Positions 25,177 through 35,054 of a DNA stretch of 64,000 nucleotides are shown one piece after another. Positions within the stretch are counted from its first letter, which is position 1, and every line of letters begins with the position of its first letter. This DNA comes from Hyphomicrobium_A sp963782555. Its GTDB lineage: Bacteria; Pseudomonadota; Alphaproteobacteria; Rhizobiales; Hyphomicrobiaceae. The stretch covers positions 1,054,001 through 1,118,000 of the forward strand of contig CAWAKB010000005.1 of assembly GCA_963782555.1 (NCBI GenBank), in the 5' to 3' direction. A program made the position numbers and the translations under genes. The notes beneath the pieces were generated by a model. It did not search any database. It saw nothing but the letters and a program-made list of their open reading frames with translations, and had not been told where the DNA came from.

Positions 25177-26322
25177 CGGTTCGCACTTCGGCTCTGGCTG
25201 AGAGGGGAACAGGGAAGGAAGATAGTCTCGTGGTGGTGGTCCTATGCCTGGCGGCGCTGCTGCTCGCCTATTCGAACGGCGCAAACGACAACTTCAAAGG
25301 CTTTGCAACCATATGGGGAAGTGGAGAAGCCGACTACTCGACCGCGCTCTGGTTTGCGACTGTTGCGACAGTGCTTGGAGCGTTGGCCGCCGTCTATATT
25401 GCCAATGGTCTTGTTGCCAGCTTCTCGGGGCGCGGACTCGTGCGGGATGAACTGGCGGGAAGCCCACAGTTCATCTTCGCGGTTGCCGTCGGGGCTGGCC
25501 TCACCGTTATCCTCGCGACCCGCCTTGGCTTTCCCATCTCGACAACACACGCAATCATCGGCGGGCTCGTAGGAGGTGGAACTCGCCGCGCCAGGCCACG
25601 ATGTCAGCCTTGATAAGCTGGGAGCAACCTTTGTCGTACCGTTGCTTTTCAGTCCGATCGCGTCTGCCGGGCTGGCGGCCGGGCTCTATTGGTGCCTCTC
25701 CCGGCTCCTACCGAAGTCAGCTATCGCCTCTTCCAGCATCTGCGTCTGCGAGGAACCGCCGCGACCGAGCGCAGGAGCGTCAACCGTCGTGCAAGCGGCA
25801 ACTAGAAACTTGCGGGTTGGTACGACGGCAGCATGCGCCAATGAGGGCGCATGGGAATTTGCATCTGTATCCGTGCTCTCCGGCATTAGGGGGCTGCACT
25901 TTGCGAGCGCGTGCACCATCTGCTTCGCGCGCGCCCTTAATGATACGCCGAAGCTTGTCGCCCTCCTATTGGTGGCAAAGATAGGGAGTGCGGACGCTTC
26001 CTTCTGGATAGTCGCGGCCGCAATGGCGCTAGGCGGCCTGCTCAATGGCCGCAGGGTGGCCGAGACCATGAGCAAGAGAATTGTTCCTCTCGCCCACGAG
26101 CAGGGACTGACCGCAAATCTCGTGACGAGCGCACTTGTCCTGTCTGCGAGCTCCCTCGGGCTGCCGGTTTCGACGACCCACGTTTCGGTCGGCTCGATTG
26201 CCGGGACCGGCTTTGTGACGGGCCGGCTCGATCGCACAGAGGTCGGGAAAATCATCCTCAGTTGGATTGTTACCTTGCCGCTGGCCGCGCTTCTAGCTGC
26301 CGGGGCCATGCTCGCAATATAG
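25173..26322 (+). pseudogene. PiT-family (phosphate/sulfate permease-like) transporter with a frameshift
   Basis: The first 135 residues carry the PiT signature AYSNGANDNFKGFA and the first repeat's ATRLGFPISTTHAIIGGLVG. Just after this the frame changes: the expected GLAAPGHDVSLDKLGATF continues one frame over, consistent with one extra A at about 25581. The second half holds the mirror motif SASSLGLPVSTTHVSVGSIA and ARALNDTPKLVALLL. PiT proteins are sodium- or proton-coupled anion permeases with two inverted repeats. If the shift is real the protein is lost; if it is a base-calling error the gene is intact at about 380 residues. Confidence 0.8.
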
Positions 26323-26560
26323 GGAGCAGATCGATAAGCTAGTTGACGGCCGGCCGACGGCTGCTTCTGGCCCATCGCGTCGAATCTCACTTGTCCGCTT
26401 CCGAAGGACTCGCCGACGTTCGTCGACGCGTCGAAGTAAGCCGCCTAGCCGAGCGGGCGATGACCGCTTTCTCGGCTTAGCGACGGTAAAGCGTCTATGC
26501 AGGATCGGCGTTGGACTATCCCCATGATGAGCGAGACGGAGGTCCATTTGGGGACTGCTC

Positions 26561-27094
26561 TCAAGAGATAGCGGAACCATGAGGATGAGCGCAGGTGTGC
26601 TCATGTAACTTCCAGTGACGAAGCAGGAAATCGCAAATCTTCCCCGGCGCGTTGATGTCCAGGTTGGGCACCTTGGCCGTGACGTCTCGCTTGTCGGACA
26701 CGATGGCAATCCTGCGTGGGTGCTCATGCTCGAGGCCTTCCCTCCCCTCGCGTTGGATCTCGATGCAATCGAATGCGTTCTCCTGGAGCCCTTCGATCAG
26801 GAGGACGTCAACCGGAGCCATCGCCGCCATCAAATCTGCAACGAGAGGGTACGCCACCAAATCCCGGCACTCATGCAGAAGAGCCCACCGGCTCGGTGTA
26901 ATAATCGCCACCTCCCAAGCGCCGGATTGCCGATGCACATAGCTGTCCTTGCCGGGTTGGTCGAGATCCACGCCATCCTTTGCGTACTTGATCGTCGAGA
27001 CCTTGAAACGTCGCCTCGATAGCTCACCGACGAGACGCGCGATAAGTGTCGTCTTACCAAAACCGCTCTTGCCGATGATGCCGAGAACCTTCAC
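26561..27094 (-). CDS. mobB: Molybdopterin-guanine dinucleotide biosynthesis protein MobB
   Basis: A 177-residue P-loop GTPase-like protein; the GTG at 27094 is chosen because it overlaps the stop of the reductase gene (GTGA) and gives VKVLGIIGKSGFGKTTL at the N-terminus, with the Walker A site GKSGFGKTT. PVDVLLIEGLQ is the typical Walker B/LIEG segment. MobB assists MobA in attaching GMP to molybdopterin, giving the bis-MGD cofactor. Its place at the end of an operon with a molybdenum oxidoreductase suggests dedicated cofactor supply. Confidence 0.88.
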   Translation of the reverse strand: MKVLGIIGKSGFGKTTLIARLVGELSRRRFKVSTIKYAKDGVDLDQPGKDSYVHRQSGAWEVAIITPSRWALLHECRDLVAYPLVADLMAAMAPVDVLLIEGLQENAFDCIEIQREGREGLEHEHPRRIAIVSDKRDVTAKVPNLDINAPGKICDFLLRHWKLHEHTCAHPHGSAIS

Positions 27095-28527
27095 GCCCGC
27101 GACACCTGTCCTGGGCGAGGCGCAAGATCGGGAGCAATCCTTTTCGGCTCTGCGCATTCGAGCAAGGAGAGCATTTCGTCGACCCGCGTAAACTTTTCGC
27201 GCGGTTTGCCCTGCGGCTTCCCGCGTTCGATTTCTGCCGCATCGATTGCATGCCAACCATCGTTATCGACGGTGTGGACGCCGCGGGTTTGCAAAAGGGC
27301 ACGCAGCCGCGTCATGCCGGATCGCGGTAGGGCAAAGTCCGCGCCAATATCCGACAAGAGCTGCCCGACCGTCTCGACGCTGTCGGCGCGGTTGGTGCCG
27401 ATGATCCCGCTTGGACCACGCTTCTGCCAACCGGTGACGTAAAGGCCGCGAATGTGCCGCTCGCCTTCAAGCACTCGTCCACGGTAGTTGGGAACGATAC
27501 CGCGCTGTGGCTCGAACGGAGCCCCTTCGATCGCTTCGCTCCGGTAGCCAATGCTGCGGAAGACCAGTCCGCAAGCGATCTCCTCTCGGGCTCCGGTCGG
27601 GCGAGCCGCCTGCGCGAATGCCGCCCCCTCAAGAGCATTGCGCTCCAATGTCATCCCCTCGACGTGACCGTTGCCGTGCAACGCCACCGGGCTGAGGCAA
27701 AACCTGAACCTGATCGTTCGCGATGTCGCGGAAGGCACGTTTGCGGTGTAGCTACGGAACAGCTCCACGTTCTTTGAGGCGAAGGTGTTGGTTGGGCTCG
27801 CCAGCTCGACTTCGCATTGCGCGCCGACGTAGCATTCCCGCGCATCGAGTATCGCGGTAGCGCCTCCGATTTCACCAAGCTCGCGCAGCTCCTTGGGCGT
27901 GAATTTTGCCTGCGCCGGTCCCCGGCGGCCGATCACATGGATCTCTCTTATCCGACTCTCGGAGAGGGCCTGAAGCGCGTGTTCGGCGATGTCAGTCGTC
28001 CGCAATTCATCGACGGGCTTTGCCAGTATCCGGCACACATCGGCTGCGACATTGCCGTGGCCGATTATGACGGCGAGCTCTTGGCTGAAATCGAAGGTCC
28101 GGTCGCGGAAGTCCGGATGCCCGTTGTACCAGCCAACGAACTCCGTGGCGGTATGACTGCCATTGAGATCCTCACCCGGAATGCCCATTCGCCGGTCGCA
28201 CTGTGCGCCGCAGGCAAGGATCACCGCGTGATGCGTCGTTTGCAGTTCGGCTAGGGAAACGTCACGACCGACCATGACGTTGCCGAGAAAGTTGAAGCCC
28301 TCTTGGCGGAATATCCTGTCGAAGACAAGGGTCGACTGCTTGAGCTTGGGGTGATCGGGTGCCACGCCGCTGCGTACGAGACCGAACGGCGTGGGCAGCC
28401 GCTCGATCATATCGACCTGAACCTTCCGTCCGGATCGCAGAAGCGCCTCGGCGGCATAAAAGCCGCTAGGACCGCTGCCGACTATTGCGATGTGAAGCAC
28501 ATCCTGACGACCGTTTACGTGGGCCAT
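27091..28527 (-). CDS. FAD-dependent ferredoxin-NADP reductase (FprA/adrenodoxin reductase type)
   Basis: 478 residues, the usual length for the family. FAD site: IAIVGSGPSGFYAAEALL near the start; PTPFGLVRSGVAPDHPKLK is the family hallmark; NADP site: AVIIGHGNVAADVCRIL; second hallmark GRRGPAQAKFTPKELREL; C-terminal DNDGWHAIDAAEIERGKPQG. The enzyme moves electrons between NADPH and a ferredoxin. It lies between a ferredoxin gene and mobB, downstream of the molybdoenzyme, and probably couples that enzyme to the NADP pool. Confidence 0.92.
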   Translation of the reverse strand: MAHVNGRQDVLHIAIVGSGPSGFYAAEALLRSGRKVQVDMIERLPTPFGLVRSGVAPDHPKLKQSTLVFDRIFRQEGFNFLGNVMVGRDVSLAELQTTHHAVILACGAQCDRRMGIPGEDLNGSHTATEFVGWYNGHPDFRDRTFDFSQELAVIIGHGNVAADVCRILAKPVDELRTTDIAEHALQALSESRIREIHVIGRRGPAQAKFTPKELRELGEIGGATAILDARECYVGAQCEVELASPTNTFASKNVELFRSYTANVPSATSRTIRFRFCLSPVALHGNGHVEGMTLERNALEGAAFAQAARPTGAREEIACGLVFRSIGYRSEAIEGAPFEPQRGIVPNYRGRVLEGERHIRGLYVTGWQKRGPSGIIGTNRADSVETVGQLLSDIGADFALPRSGMTRLRALLQTRGVHTVDNDGWHAIDAAEIERGKPQGKPREKFTRVDEMLSLLECAEPKRIAPDLAPRPGQVSRA

Positions 28528-28546
28528 TTTCTACCTGATGCCGGGT

Positions 28547-28852
28547 CTAGAATCCCAGCTCAGCGCGGCGAGACTCCGCCGTGCCCAGCGGCGGCTGCTT
28601 GGTCGTGACGACGGGCAGCACTTTCGAGCGTTCCGCGTTGATCGCGATCCACGGATCCTTATCGGCGGGCATGTCGACCACGTCGTAGATGGCGCGGACC
28701 GGGCAGGCCGGAATGCAGGCGCCGCAGTCGACGCACACGTCGGGATCGATGTAGAGCCGCTGATCATCCGCGTGGAAACACTCGACCGGACATTGCTCGA
28801 TGCAATCGGTGAAACGGCAGCCTGCACAGTTTTCCGCTACGATATGGGGCAC
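28547..28852 (-). CDS. fdxA: Ferredoxin, FdxA-like (3Fe-4S/4Fe-4S)
   Basis: 101 residues from a GTG at 28852 (PHIVAENCAGCRFTDCIEQC), with GGAG 10 bases upstream; the ATG at 28936 would add 28 unrelated residues. The Cys pattern CAGCRFTDCIEQCPVEC followed by CVDCGACIPACP is the seven-iron ferredoxin arrangement, with the usual C-terminal extension containing WIAINAERSKVLP. It is the likely electron carrier between the reductase at 27091 and the molybdoenzyme at 28996. Confidence 0.92.
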   Translation of the reverse strand: MPHIVAENCAGCRFTDCIEQCPVECFHADDQRLYIDPDVCVDCGACIPACPVRAIYDVVDMPADKDPWIAINAERSKVLPVVTTKQPPLGTAESRRAELGF

Positions 28853-28995
28853 GACTTGCGCACTCCTGTTGCTGGCGTATCCGGCGCCATTGCATTCTTT
28901 CTGCGGTGCAACTCGGTGTCTGCGGAGGGACCCCAAGCGAGAAATTCAACAGCTGTTGGGTCCCCAAGCGCGACGGATCGCTCACCTGCTCGTGA

Positions 28996-31122
28996 TCAAT
29001 TGCACCGTGTCACCTCGACGAGATTGTCGGAGAACGATGGCGCGTGGCCCATATCGGTGAACTCGGCCGAGCTGATGGAGTTGACTGTTCCGTCGTTCAG
29101 CTGCCGCCAATAGCCGAGCGATGCGACGACGATGCCCTGGTTCACGTCATCGGTGATACGGGCAACCGCCTTGAAGGCGCCACGGCCGTTCGTCACCTGC
29201 ACCCGGTCGCCTTCCACGATGCCGCGCGGTTCGGCATCGGCAATGTTGATCAGCACGAACTGCTCGCCCTGGCCTTTGATCTTCTGCTCCATGTTGGCGT
29301 AGCAGGAGTTCAGGAAGCCATGGCTCTTCGGTGAGACGATGTTGAGCGGAAATTTCTCCGCCAGAATTGGGTTGCTCGCCGGTGACTTGCGCGGCGGCGT
29401 GTAGTCGGGCAGCGGATCAAGATCTTCGCCCGGCTGGAACCCTTCATACATCTGGCGGAACGGACCGGCGACGAAGTTCTTGGCACCCGGCACCGCGAGC
29501 ATGCACTTGCCCGATGCGGTCGGGAAGTTTCCTTCCTTGTGCGGTACGCGGTCATCCGGGGTGCCGACCTTGAGGCGCGCAAAGCCATGCTTGCGCAAAT
29601 AATCGAGGTCGATGCCCTCGCAGGAGGGCGCATCCCAATCGACGTAATGCTCAAGACACTCCGAGTCCGACCACTTGAAATTTTCCTCTTCGAAGCCGAG
29701 ACGCGCGGCGAGGCGGCGGAAAATCTCGTTGTTGGGAATGGCCTCGCCGGGCGCGTTTGCCGACTTGGCGTTGTACGTCAAGTAGAGGTGGCCCCAGGAC
29801 AGGATCATATCCTCGTGCTCGGCACCCATCGTCGCCGGCAGAACGATGTCTGCGTAAGACGCGGTGTCGGAGATGAAGTGCTCTGCCGAGACGAGGAACA
29901 GGTCCTCGCGCTTCAAGCCCTCGACGATCTTGTCGGTCTCCGGCGCTTGCGTCACCGGGTTCGAGTTCCAGCACATCATCGATCTGATCGGCACCTTAAG
30001 GTCCATCTCTCCCAGCAGGGCGCGGCCGATCTGCAGGTTGTTGACGACCTGGGTGCCTTCCGGAATGAGATCCGGGCGGCAAATGACGTCGAACTTGTAA
30101 GGATGCTCCCAGACCGGGAACTGGGTGACGCCGCCGCCGACGTGTCGCCAGGCGCCGGTCAGCGCCGGGATGCAGGTGACGGCGCGGATCGTCTGGCCGC
30201 CGCCGAAATGGCGCTCCAATGCGACGCCCATGCGGATGGCCGCGGGCTGAACGGTTGTGAGCTCGCGCGCCAGCTTGCGGATGTCATCGGCGGCAACGCC
30301 GGTGATCTCGGCGGCCCATTCCGGCGTCCTGGTGCTGGCGCGCTGCTTCAGTGCGTCGAAGCCTTCTGTATATTTTTCGACGTAGTCCATATCGACCAGT
30401 CCCTGATCGATAATGGAATTGATGAGCGCCATGGCGAGAGCGCCGTCGGTGCCGGGCTTGGGGCAGATGTGCCAGTCGGCTGCCTTGGCGGTGCGGGATT
30501 TGTAAGCGTCGATCACGACAACCTTGGCGCCCTTGCTTTGGGCTTCCTTCACGATTGCCCAGTGATGCAGGTTGGTGCTCACGCTGTTGCAGGCCCAAAT
30601 GACGATGTACTTGGAGTGGATGTAGCTTTCGGGGTCGAGACCGGCTGTTGGCCCGAGTGTCAGCAGCCAGGCCGTGCACGAGCCCTCGCCGCAGAACGTG
30701 CGTTCGCACACGGTGGCGCCCAGCCGGTTGAAGAACGCGTCACCACCATTGAGGCCGTGCACCAGCCCCTGATTGCCGAGGTAGCTGTAAGGGATGATGG
30801 CTTCGGGGCCGTGCTCGGCGATGATGGCCTTCCAGCGATCTACGACCTCATCGAGCGCTTCGTCCCAGGTGATGCGCGCGAACTGCTTTGAGCCCTTCGG
30901 TCCGGTGCGACGCAGGGGATAGAGCACGCGGTCGGGGTGATAGTGACGCTTCTCGTAGTCCTTCAGCTTCACGCACAGCCCACCACGCGTCATCGGATGG
31001 TCCGGGTTTCCACGCACGCTTTTCACCACACCGTTTTCAACTTCGAAAATCATTGAGCAGGTGTCGGGACAATCGTGCGGACAACCACCGAAGAACTCCT
31101 TGCCTTGGGGGTGGGTGTTCAT
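28996..31122 (-). CDS. Molybdopterin (bis-MGD) oxidoreductase, substrate unknown
   Basis: 708 residues from the ATG at 31122, which has a GGAGGA site 7-8 bases upstream. An N-terminal 4Fe-4S site is visible as C14, C18, C22 and C50 (GGCPHDCPDTC ... GGLCVK). Family segments include RITWDEALDEVVDRW, YIVIWACNSVSTNLHHWAIV, FISDTASYADIVLPATMGAE and the C-terminal MopB domain (VEGDRVQVTNGRGAFKAVAR). The molybdenum ligand is probably in the CERTFCGEGSCTAW region but cannot be assigned as Cys or Ser by eye. No export signal is seen, so it is cytoplasmic. With ferredoxin, reductase and MobB genes downstream it forms a self-contained redox module. Confidence 0.9.
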   Translation of the reverse strand: MNTHPQGKEFFGGCPHDCPDTCSMIFEVENGVVKSVRGNPDHPMTRGGLCVKLKDYEKRHYHPDRVLYPLRRTGPKGSKQFARITWDEALDEVVDRWKAIIAEHGPEAIIPYSYLGNQGLVHGLNGGDAFFNRLGATVCERTFCGEGSCTAWLLTLGPTAGLDPESYIHSKYIVIWACNSVSTNLHHWAIVKEAQSKGAKVVVIDAYKSRTAKAADWHICPKPGTDGALAMALINSIIDQGLVDMDYVEKYTEGFDALKQRASTRTPEWAAEITGVAADDIRKLARELTTVQPAAIRMGVALERHFGGGQTIRAVTCIPALTGAWRHVGGGVTQFPVWEHPYKFDVICRPDLIPEGTQVVNNLQIGRALLGEMDLKVPIRSMMCWNSNPVTQAPETDKIVEGLKREDLFLVSAEHFISDTASYADIVLPATMGAEHEDMILSWGHLYLTYNAKSANAPGEAIPNNEIFRRLAARLGFEEENFKWSDSECLEHYVDWDAPSCEGIDLDYLRKHGFARLKVGTPDDRVPHKEGNFPTASGKCMLAVPGAKNFVAGPFRQMYEGFQPGEDLDPLPDYTPPRKSPASNPILAEKFPLNIVSPKSHGFLNSCYANMEQKIKGQGEQFVLINIADAEPRGIVEGDRVQVTNGRGAFKAVARITDDVNQGIVVASLGYWRQLNDGTVNSISSAEFTDMGHAPSFSDNLVEVTRCN

Positions 31123-31224
31123 GCGCCTTCCTCCAGTGATTTCATAGAGTTCGCCGGCCTGATGCCACTTCGCCCGCGTTGCACTGGTCGCAATTTGGTC
31201 GTAGAATGCCTGGTGTTGAAAGGT

Positions 31225-31242
31225 CCAATTCCGGAAAATTGG
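31225..31242. promoter_or_regulatory. Candidate operator in the divergent promoter region
   Basis: CCAATT-CCGGAA-AATTGG is an inverted repeat with perfect 6-base arms in the interval between the molybdoenzyme gene and the divergent MocR gene. It is a plausible site for that regulator. Confidence 0.45.
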
Positions 31243-31339
31243 GGGGAGCCAACCCGGAGCGGCACCCGTTTTGCGCCGGTTCAAGACCCTGCCCGCAACT
31301 GAAAACCAACACGCGCCGATCCGCAGGTAAGGAGTGACG

Positions 31340-32872
31340 ATGGGCCTGACGCTAGCGCTTGATGCCGATGGTCATGAGCCACTGCACGCCCAAGTCTTTG
31401 AACAGGTGAGGAAGCGGATCTTGAACGGCAGCCTGCGGCCGGGCGAGCCACTTCCTTCGAGCCGGGAGCTGGCGGGCAGCCTCTGCATCTCGCGCAATAC
31501 AGTTCTTCTTGGCTACGAACGGTTGGCGGCAGAAGGCTACATCGAGGCTCGGGGGACCGCGGGAACGTTCGTGAGCTCGTTCTTGCCCGATGATCTGCTG
31601 CGCGTGTCGGGCGGGCAGCCCAAGCCGCAGCCGGTCGATGAGAGTGACGCCGATCCGGTCCTGTGTTTTGCCGGCTCCCCGGGAGGCTCAGGCTCCTCTG
31701 GCCGGCCTCAAATCGATTTCTGGGTTGGTCGCTCGGCTGCCGAGTCCTTTCCCGTGCGAACTTGGCGCAAACTGCTCGCCCAGGCGCTCAACTCCGCCGA
31801 GATTCAAATCGCAGACTACAGCGATCCGGTTGGCATTGTGGAGTTGCGCCAGGCCATTTCAAACCACCTTTCCTGGTCAAGGGGCATGGCGGTCGACACC
31901 GAGCAGGTTGTCGTCACCAGCGGATCCCAAGACGGACTAAATTTTATTCATAGGCTCTTGCAGGGGCGCTATGACACGATCTTCGTCGAGAACCCCTGCT
32001 ATCAAGGCGCAGCGCTTCTCTTTCAGAGCCTCGGAATTAAAGTCGTCCCCATTCCTGTCGATGACTCTGGGCTGAGGGTGGACGAGCTTCCCAATGCCAA
32101 GTCAAGCCTCGTTTTTGTTACGCCCTCCCATCAGTTTCCCACCGGCGTGATGTTGACGCTGGAGCGCCGGATTTAACTTCTGAAGTGGGCGGAGGACACC
32201 GATAGCCTTGTCATCGAGGACGACTACGATAGCGACTTCCGTTACGACGGCCCGCCACTCACCGCGCTAGCCGGAATCGATAACAGCCGGCGCGTATTCT
32301 ATCTCGGAACCTTCTCCAAATCCTTGGGAGCTGGGCTTCGCCTCGGATACACCGTTGTCCCGAACTCCTTCAGAAAGGGCACGCGCCAAGTTAAGGCCTT
32401 CATGAACAATGGCCAGCCCTGGCTCGAGCAAGTGGTGCTCGCCGAATTCTTGAGAGGCGGTGCGTTTGACCGTCACCTCCGCCGCGTTCGCAAGATCTAC
32501 AAGGACCGCCGTGACCATCTCATCAAATGCATCAGAGAGCATTTTCCTGAGACGACGCTTCGCGGTTACGAGAGCGGACTGCATTTCATCTGGCAATTGC
32601 CGCGTGACTTTCCGCCGGCCAGCCAGATTCAAACGCTGGCGCGGGGCATCGGCATAGGAATTTACTCCCTACGGAGCGGCGCCGCGATCGATCTCACCGA
32701 ACGTTCGCCGGACAATATCATCCTGCTGGGCTACTCGTCCGTCACCAAAGAAAACATCACGCGTGCGGTTCGCAAACTGCGTCAGCTGATCGATACGCAG
32801 AAAAAGCCATCCAAGCCGAAGGATCATGTCTCCGGGAAGAACGCAAGCGCGCGGACACTGTCTGTCAACTGA
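31340..32872 (+). pseudogene. MocR/PdxR-type regulator broken by one in-frame ochre codon
   Basis: GntR winged helix at residues 15-80 (FEQVRKRILNGSLRPGEPLP, ISRNTVLLGYERLAAEGYIE) joined to an aminotransferase-like domain. AAGGAG precedes the ATG at 31340. The frame meets TAA at 32174-32176 after VMLTLERRI, then continues in the same phase with LLKWAEDTDSLVIEDDYDSD, the PLP-lysine segment YLGTFSKSLGAGLRLG and the normal C-terminus. The family consensus at this spot favours Gln, so CAA to TAA is the likely change. It is divergent from the molybdoenzyme operon, which it probably once controlled. Confidence 0.87.
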
Positions 32873-33157
32873 GGCGCTAAGCACGGCTCCTCGTTGGATG
32901 TCCTTGCATCGGTGCACCTTTGCGGAATTGGGGCTCGACCGTCCGCGCTTGACCCGACTCGGAAGAGCGCCTGTCGGCGGCTTCTGAGGGGAGAGCAGAC
33001 TAAGTAAAGGCGACCAGCGGAACCGCCTGCAGCCAGTGAGCCGAAGTCCGGTAACTCGGCAAAGCGGACGTAGCTGGACAATGGGCGCCGACGCGCTCGC
33101 GAGTCAGCGCCCACGAGCGCTTCTGTATAGGTGCTGCAACGACCACGACGTAGATCG

Positions 33158-33517
33158 TCAGTTTGTCCACTGATCCCATGACAGACTCGACCAGCCGCCG
33201 AGCGGCGTGAGCGGGTTCAGCGGCTTGAGGGGACTTAGGGGTTTCAACGGCTTCAGCGGCTGCAGAGGCTTGAGTGGGGTGAGTGGTTTAATAGGCTTCA
33301 GCGTCCCGCTCGGAGAGGAGCCTTTGAGCCAGCCCACCGGTTTACCCTGCTGATCGAGAAATGATCCTTCATGAAACGGCCCTAGCCAGGCTAGACCTGA
33401 AGCGGAAAACACATGTCCGTTTCGCGCGAAAGCGATCCAGTTCAAATCGAGATCGAAGATGTGCTCACCGTTAAACCAGGCTACCTGTTGAGCATGCTGG
33501 TCATATATTGGTGTCAT
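33158..33517 (-). CDS. 4-fold beta flower domain protein with a KPLxPL repeat tail
   Basis: 119 residues. The N-terminal half has four short blade-like repeats (TPIYDQHAQQVAWFNGEHIF, DLDLNWIAFARNGHVFSAS, GLAWLGPFHEGSFLDQQG, KPVGWLKG), matching what I know of the 4-fold beta flower family. The C-terminal part is a run of K/P/L triplets (KPIKPLTPLKPLQPLKPLKP onward) ending in GGWSSLSWDQWTN. The tail resembles a polyproline-like linker to a short terminal motif. Function is unknown; there is no signal peptide. Confidence 0.7.
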   Translation of the reverse strand: MTPIYDQHAQQVAWFNGEHIFDLDLNWIAFARNGHVFSASGLAWLGPFHEGSFLDQQGKPVGWLKGSSPSGTLKPIKPLTPLKPLQPLKPLKPLSPLKPLNPLTPLGGWSSLSWDQWTN

Positions 33518-33768
33518 GGCTGCACAAGCCTTCAGAAAATGTGCCGTTGATCCGCGGCTCAGTGGTTAAGTGGATTCGAACCCACACAGACAACGGTCTG
33601 GGTCAATCCCAAAGTCTCAAGAATAAACTTGCTTGTGTCTGCGACGGCGAGCGTGGCTGAGGTTGTACCGCTTCGTGCAACCTGCGGCATACGATTTGTC
33701 TGATCGTGTGCGATAGCGGACCTATTCCGGGCCAAACCGTTCTAGCCATGGTGAGCTCGACGAGTGTC

Positions 33769-34300
33769 CGCTTCTGTATGAGGCCGTGTGAGAACCAGCG
33801 GCGAGCACCATAGCGTGCGTCAGGCGCCTGGCGTACTCCCTCTCACATCGCCGTCAGCAGCTCCCGCACTCCGACGATCGCCATCACCCGCTTCAGATTG
33901 TAGGCCAGCACGTGCAGCGCCATCTCGGTGGCGACGTGCTTCAGCGTCTTCATCCTGAAGTGCGTCGCCCCCATCCAAGCCTTGATGCTCCCGAACGGGT
34001 GCTCGACGGTGGAGCGGCGCACGATCATCGCGTCGGATCTTCGGTCCAGTCGTGCCTGCACGCGCTCAAGGACCTCCTCCCGCACCCATCGCCTGACGCG
34101 GCGCTCTTTGGCCGTCGTGCAGTCGCTCTTGAGCGGACACCCCTCGCACGCGTTGGTCCAATAGAAGCGTATGTTTCGGCCATCCTCGTCGCGTGCCATT
34201 CGGTACGTCAGACGCTGGCCGGCCGGGCATAGGTAATGATCCTGCTGAGGATCGTAGACAAAGTCGTCCTTTTCGAACCGCCCCTTCGCGCGTGCGTGAG
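33769..34300 (-). mobile_element. Truncated IS1182-family element (right end and transposase C-terminus)
   Basis: The right terminal sequence (CGCTTCTGTATGAGGCCGTG, 33769 onward) matches the ends of the element at 20872. The transposase remnant, 33843 to about 34300, encodes the last 170 residues or so (KGRFEKDDFVYDPQQDHYLC ... STVEHPFGSIKAWMGATHF ... VGVRELLTAM). Beyond about 34300 homology stops, so the N-terminal domain and first catalytic residues are absent and it cannot transpose by itself. Codon differences from the intact copy show it is a related but distinct element, not a recent duplicate. Confidence 0.8.
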
Positions 34301-34310
34301 GCCGGCACGT

Positions 34311-34346
34311 AAAAGGACGCTGACCCGGGGGAAGATCAGCGTCCCA
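34311..34346 (-). terminator. Rho-independent terminator
   Basis: Perfect 9-base stem GGACGCTGA / TCAGCGTCC (34315-34323, 34336-34344); read on the minus strand it is followed by TTTT. It lies at the break point of the truncated IS1182 element and would block read-through into it. Confidence 0.6.
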
Positions 34347-34556
34347 AAAACGCCACCGAAGCGTCATCCGCGAAACACCCCTGTCCCCGCGCGCATGGAG
34401 GAGACTCGGCTGGCGGGGGCACGGGGCATCTCGTGAGGTCCTGTCAGACCGCCTGCAGGGCAATCCGAGGGGCAGGGGATGAAGTTGGTCGCCTACGCTA
34501 AGCCGGAGCCGTTTGGCGCGGGGATCGGTCGCCTGACTGTAAGTCTGGGCTGCATC

Positions 34557-34904
34557 TCACGAACGTCGGAGGCCATGATCATGCCACATGCCCTTCGATA
34601 CCTTCGACCGATGCGGGCTCTGGGATACTGACGAGCCGTGAAAGAAGGGATGAGTGCGTCGATGCCATGCGAGCACGACACCAAGACCTGAGCCAACAAG
34701 CGCCCAAATGACAGGCATCATGCTTGTGTAGGGCCACGCTTCATGGGCGGCCGCGTCGATGCCGGAGCCGATCGCGCCCAACAACAAGCTCACCAGTATC
34801 GCACCTATGCAGCGCCGCACATTGCCGATGGGGCGAGTGATGACGTAGGAGACGCCAAGGGCCGTGACGAACACTATCGGCGGTGTCAGTAACGTGGCGT
34901 ACAT
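34557..34904 (-). CDS. Small integral membrane protein, unknown
   Basis: 115 residues with three likely membrane spans (LLTPPIVFVTALGVSYVIT, CIGAILVSLLLGAIGSGI, MMPVIWALVGSGLGVVLAW) and a basic, His-rich C-terminal tail (HRRTHPFFHGSSVSQSPHRS). No family recognised. It stands alone between IS debris and phage debris, so it may itself be a remnant. Confidence 0.45.
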   Translation of the reverse strand: MYATLLTPPIVFVTALGVSYVITRPIGNVRRCIGAILVSLLLGAIGSGIDAAAHEAWPYTSMMPVIWALVGSGLGVVLAWHRRTHPFFHGSSVSQSPHRSKVSKGMWHDHGLRRS

Positions 34905-35054
34905 GGGCTCATTCTCCAGCGCCAGATCATGTTGAAGTCGGAGGACGGACTATTTCCGAGTCGAGACTGTTTGGTAGCGCGCGAAGGAGATTTCCCCCGC
35001 GAATTGCATGTCAGAACGTGAGTGCGCACCGGCAAGTGCCGCGCGCACCGCCCT

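Noticed and set aside
24742..25284. Minus-strand 180-codon frame opposite the gene at 24898
   Set aside because: Composition and position indicate an antisense shadow; no ribosome site or motif.
33560..33600. tRNA-like T-arm sequence (GTGGGTTCGAATCCAC) on the minus strand
   Set aside because: The T-stem lacks a fifth pair, no acceptor or anticodon arm can be placed and no CCA follows. It may be a decayed tRNA-Ser end, but the evidence is too thin to list as a feature.
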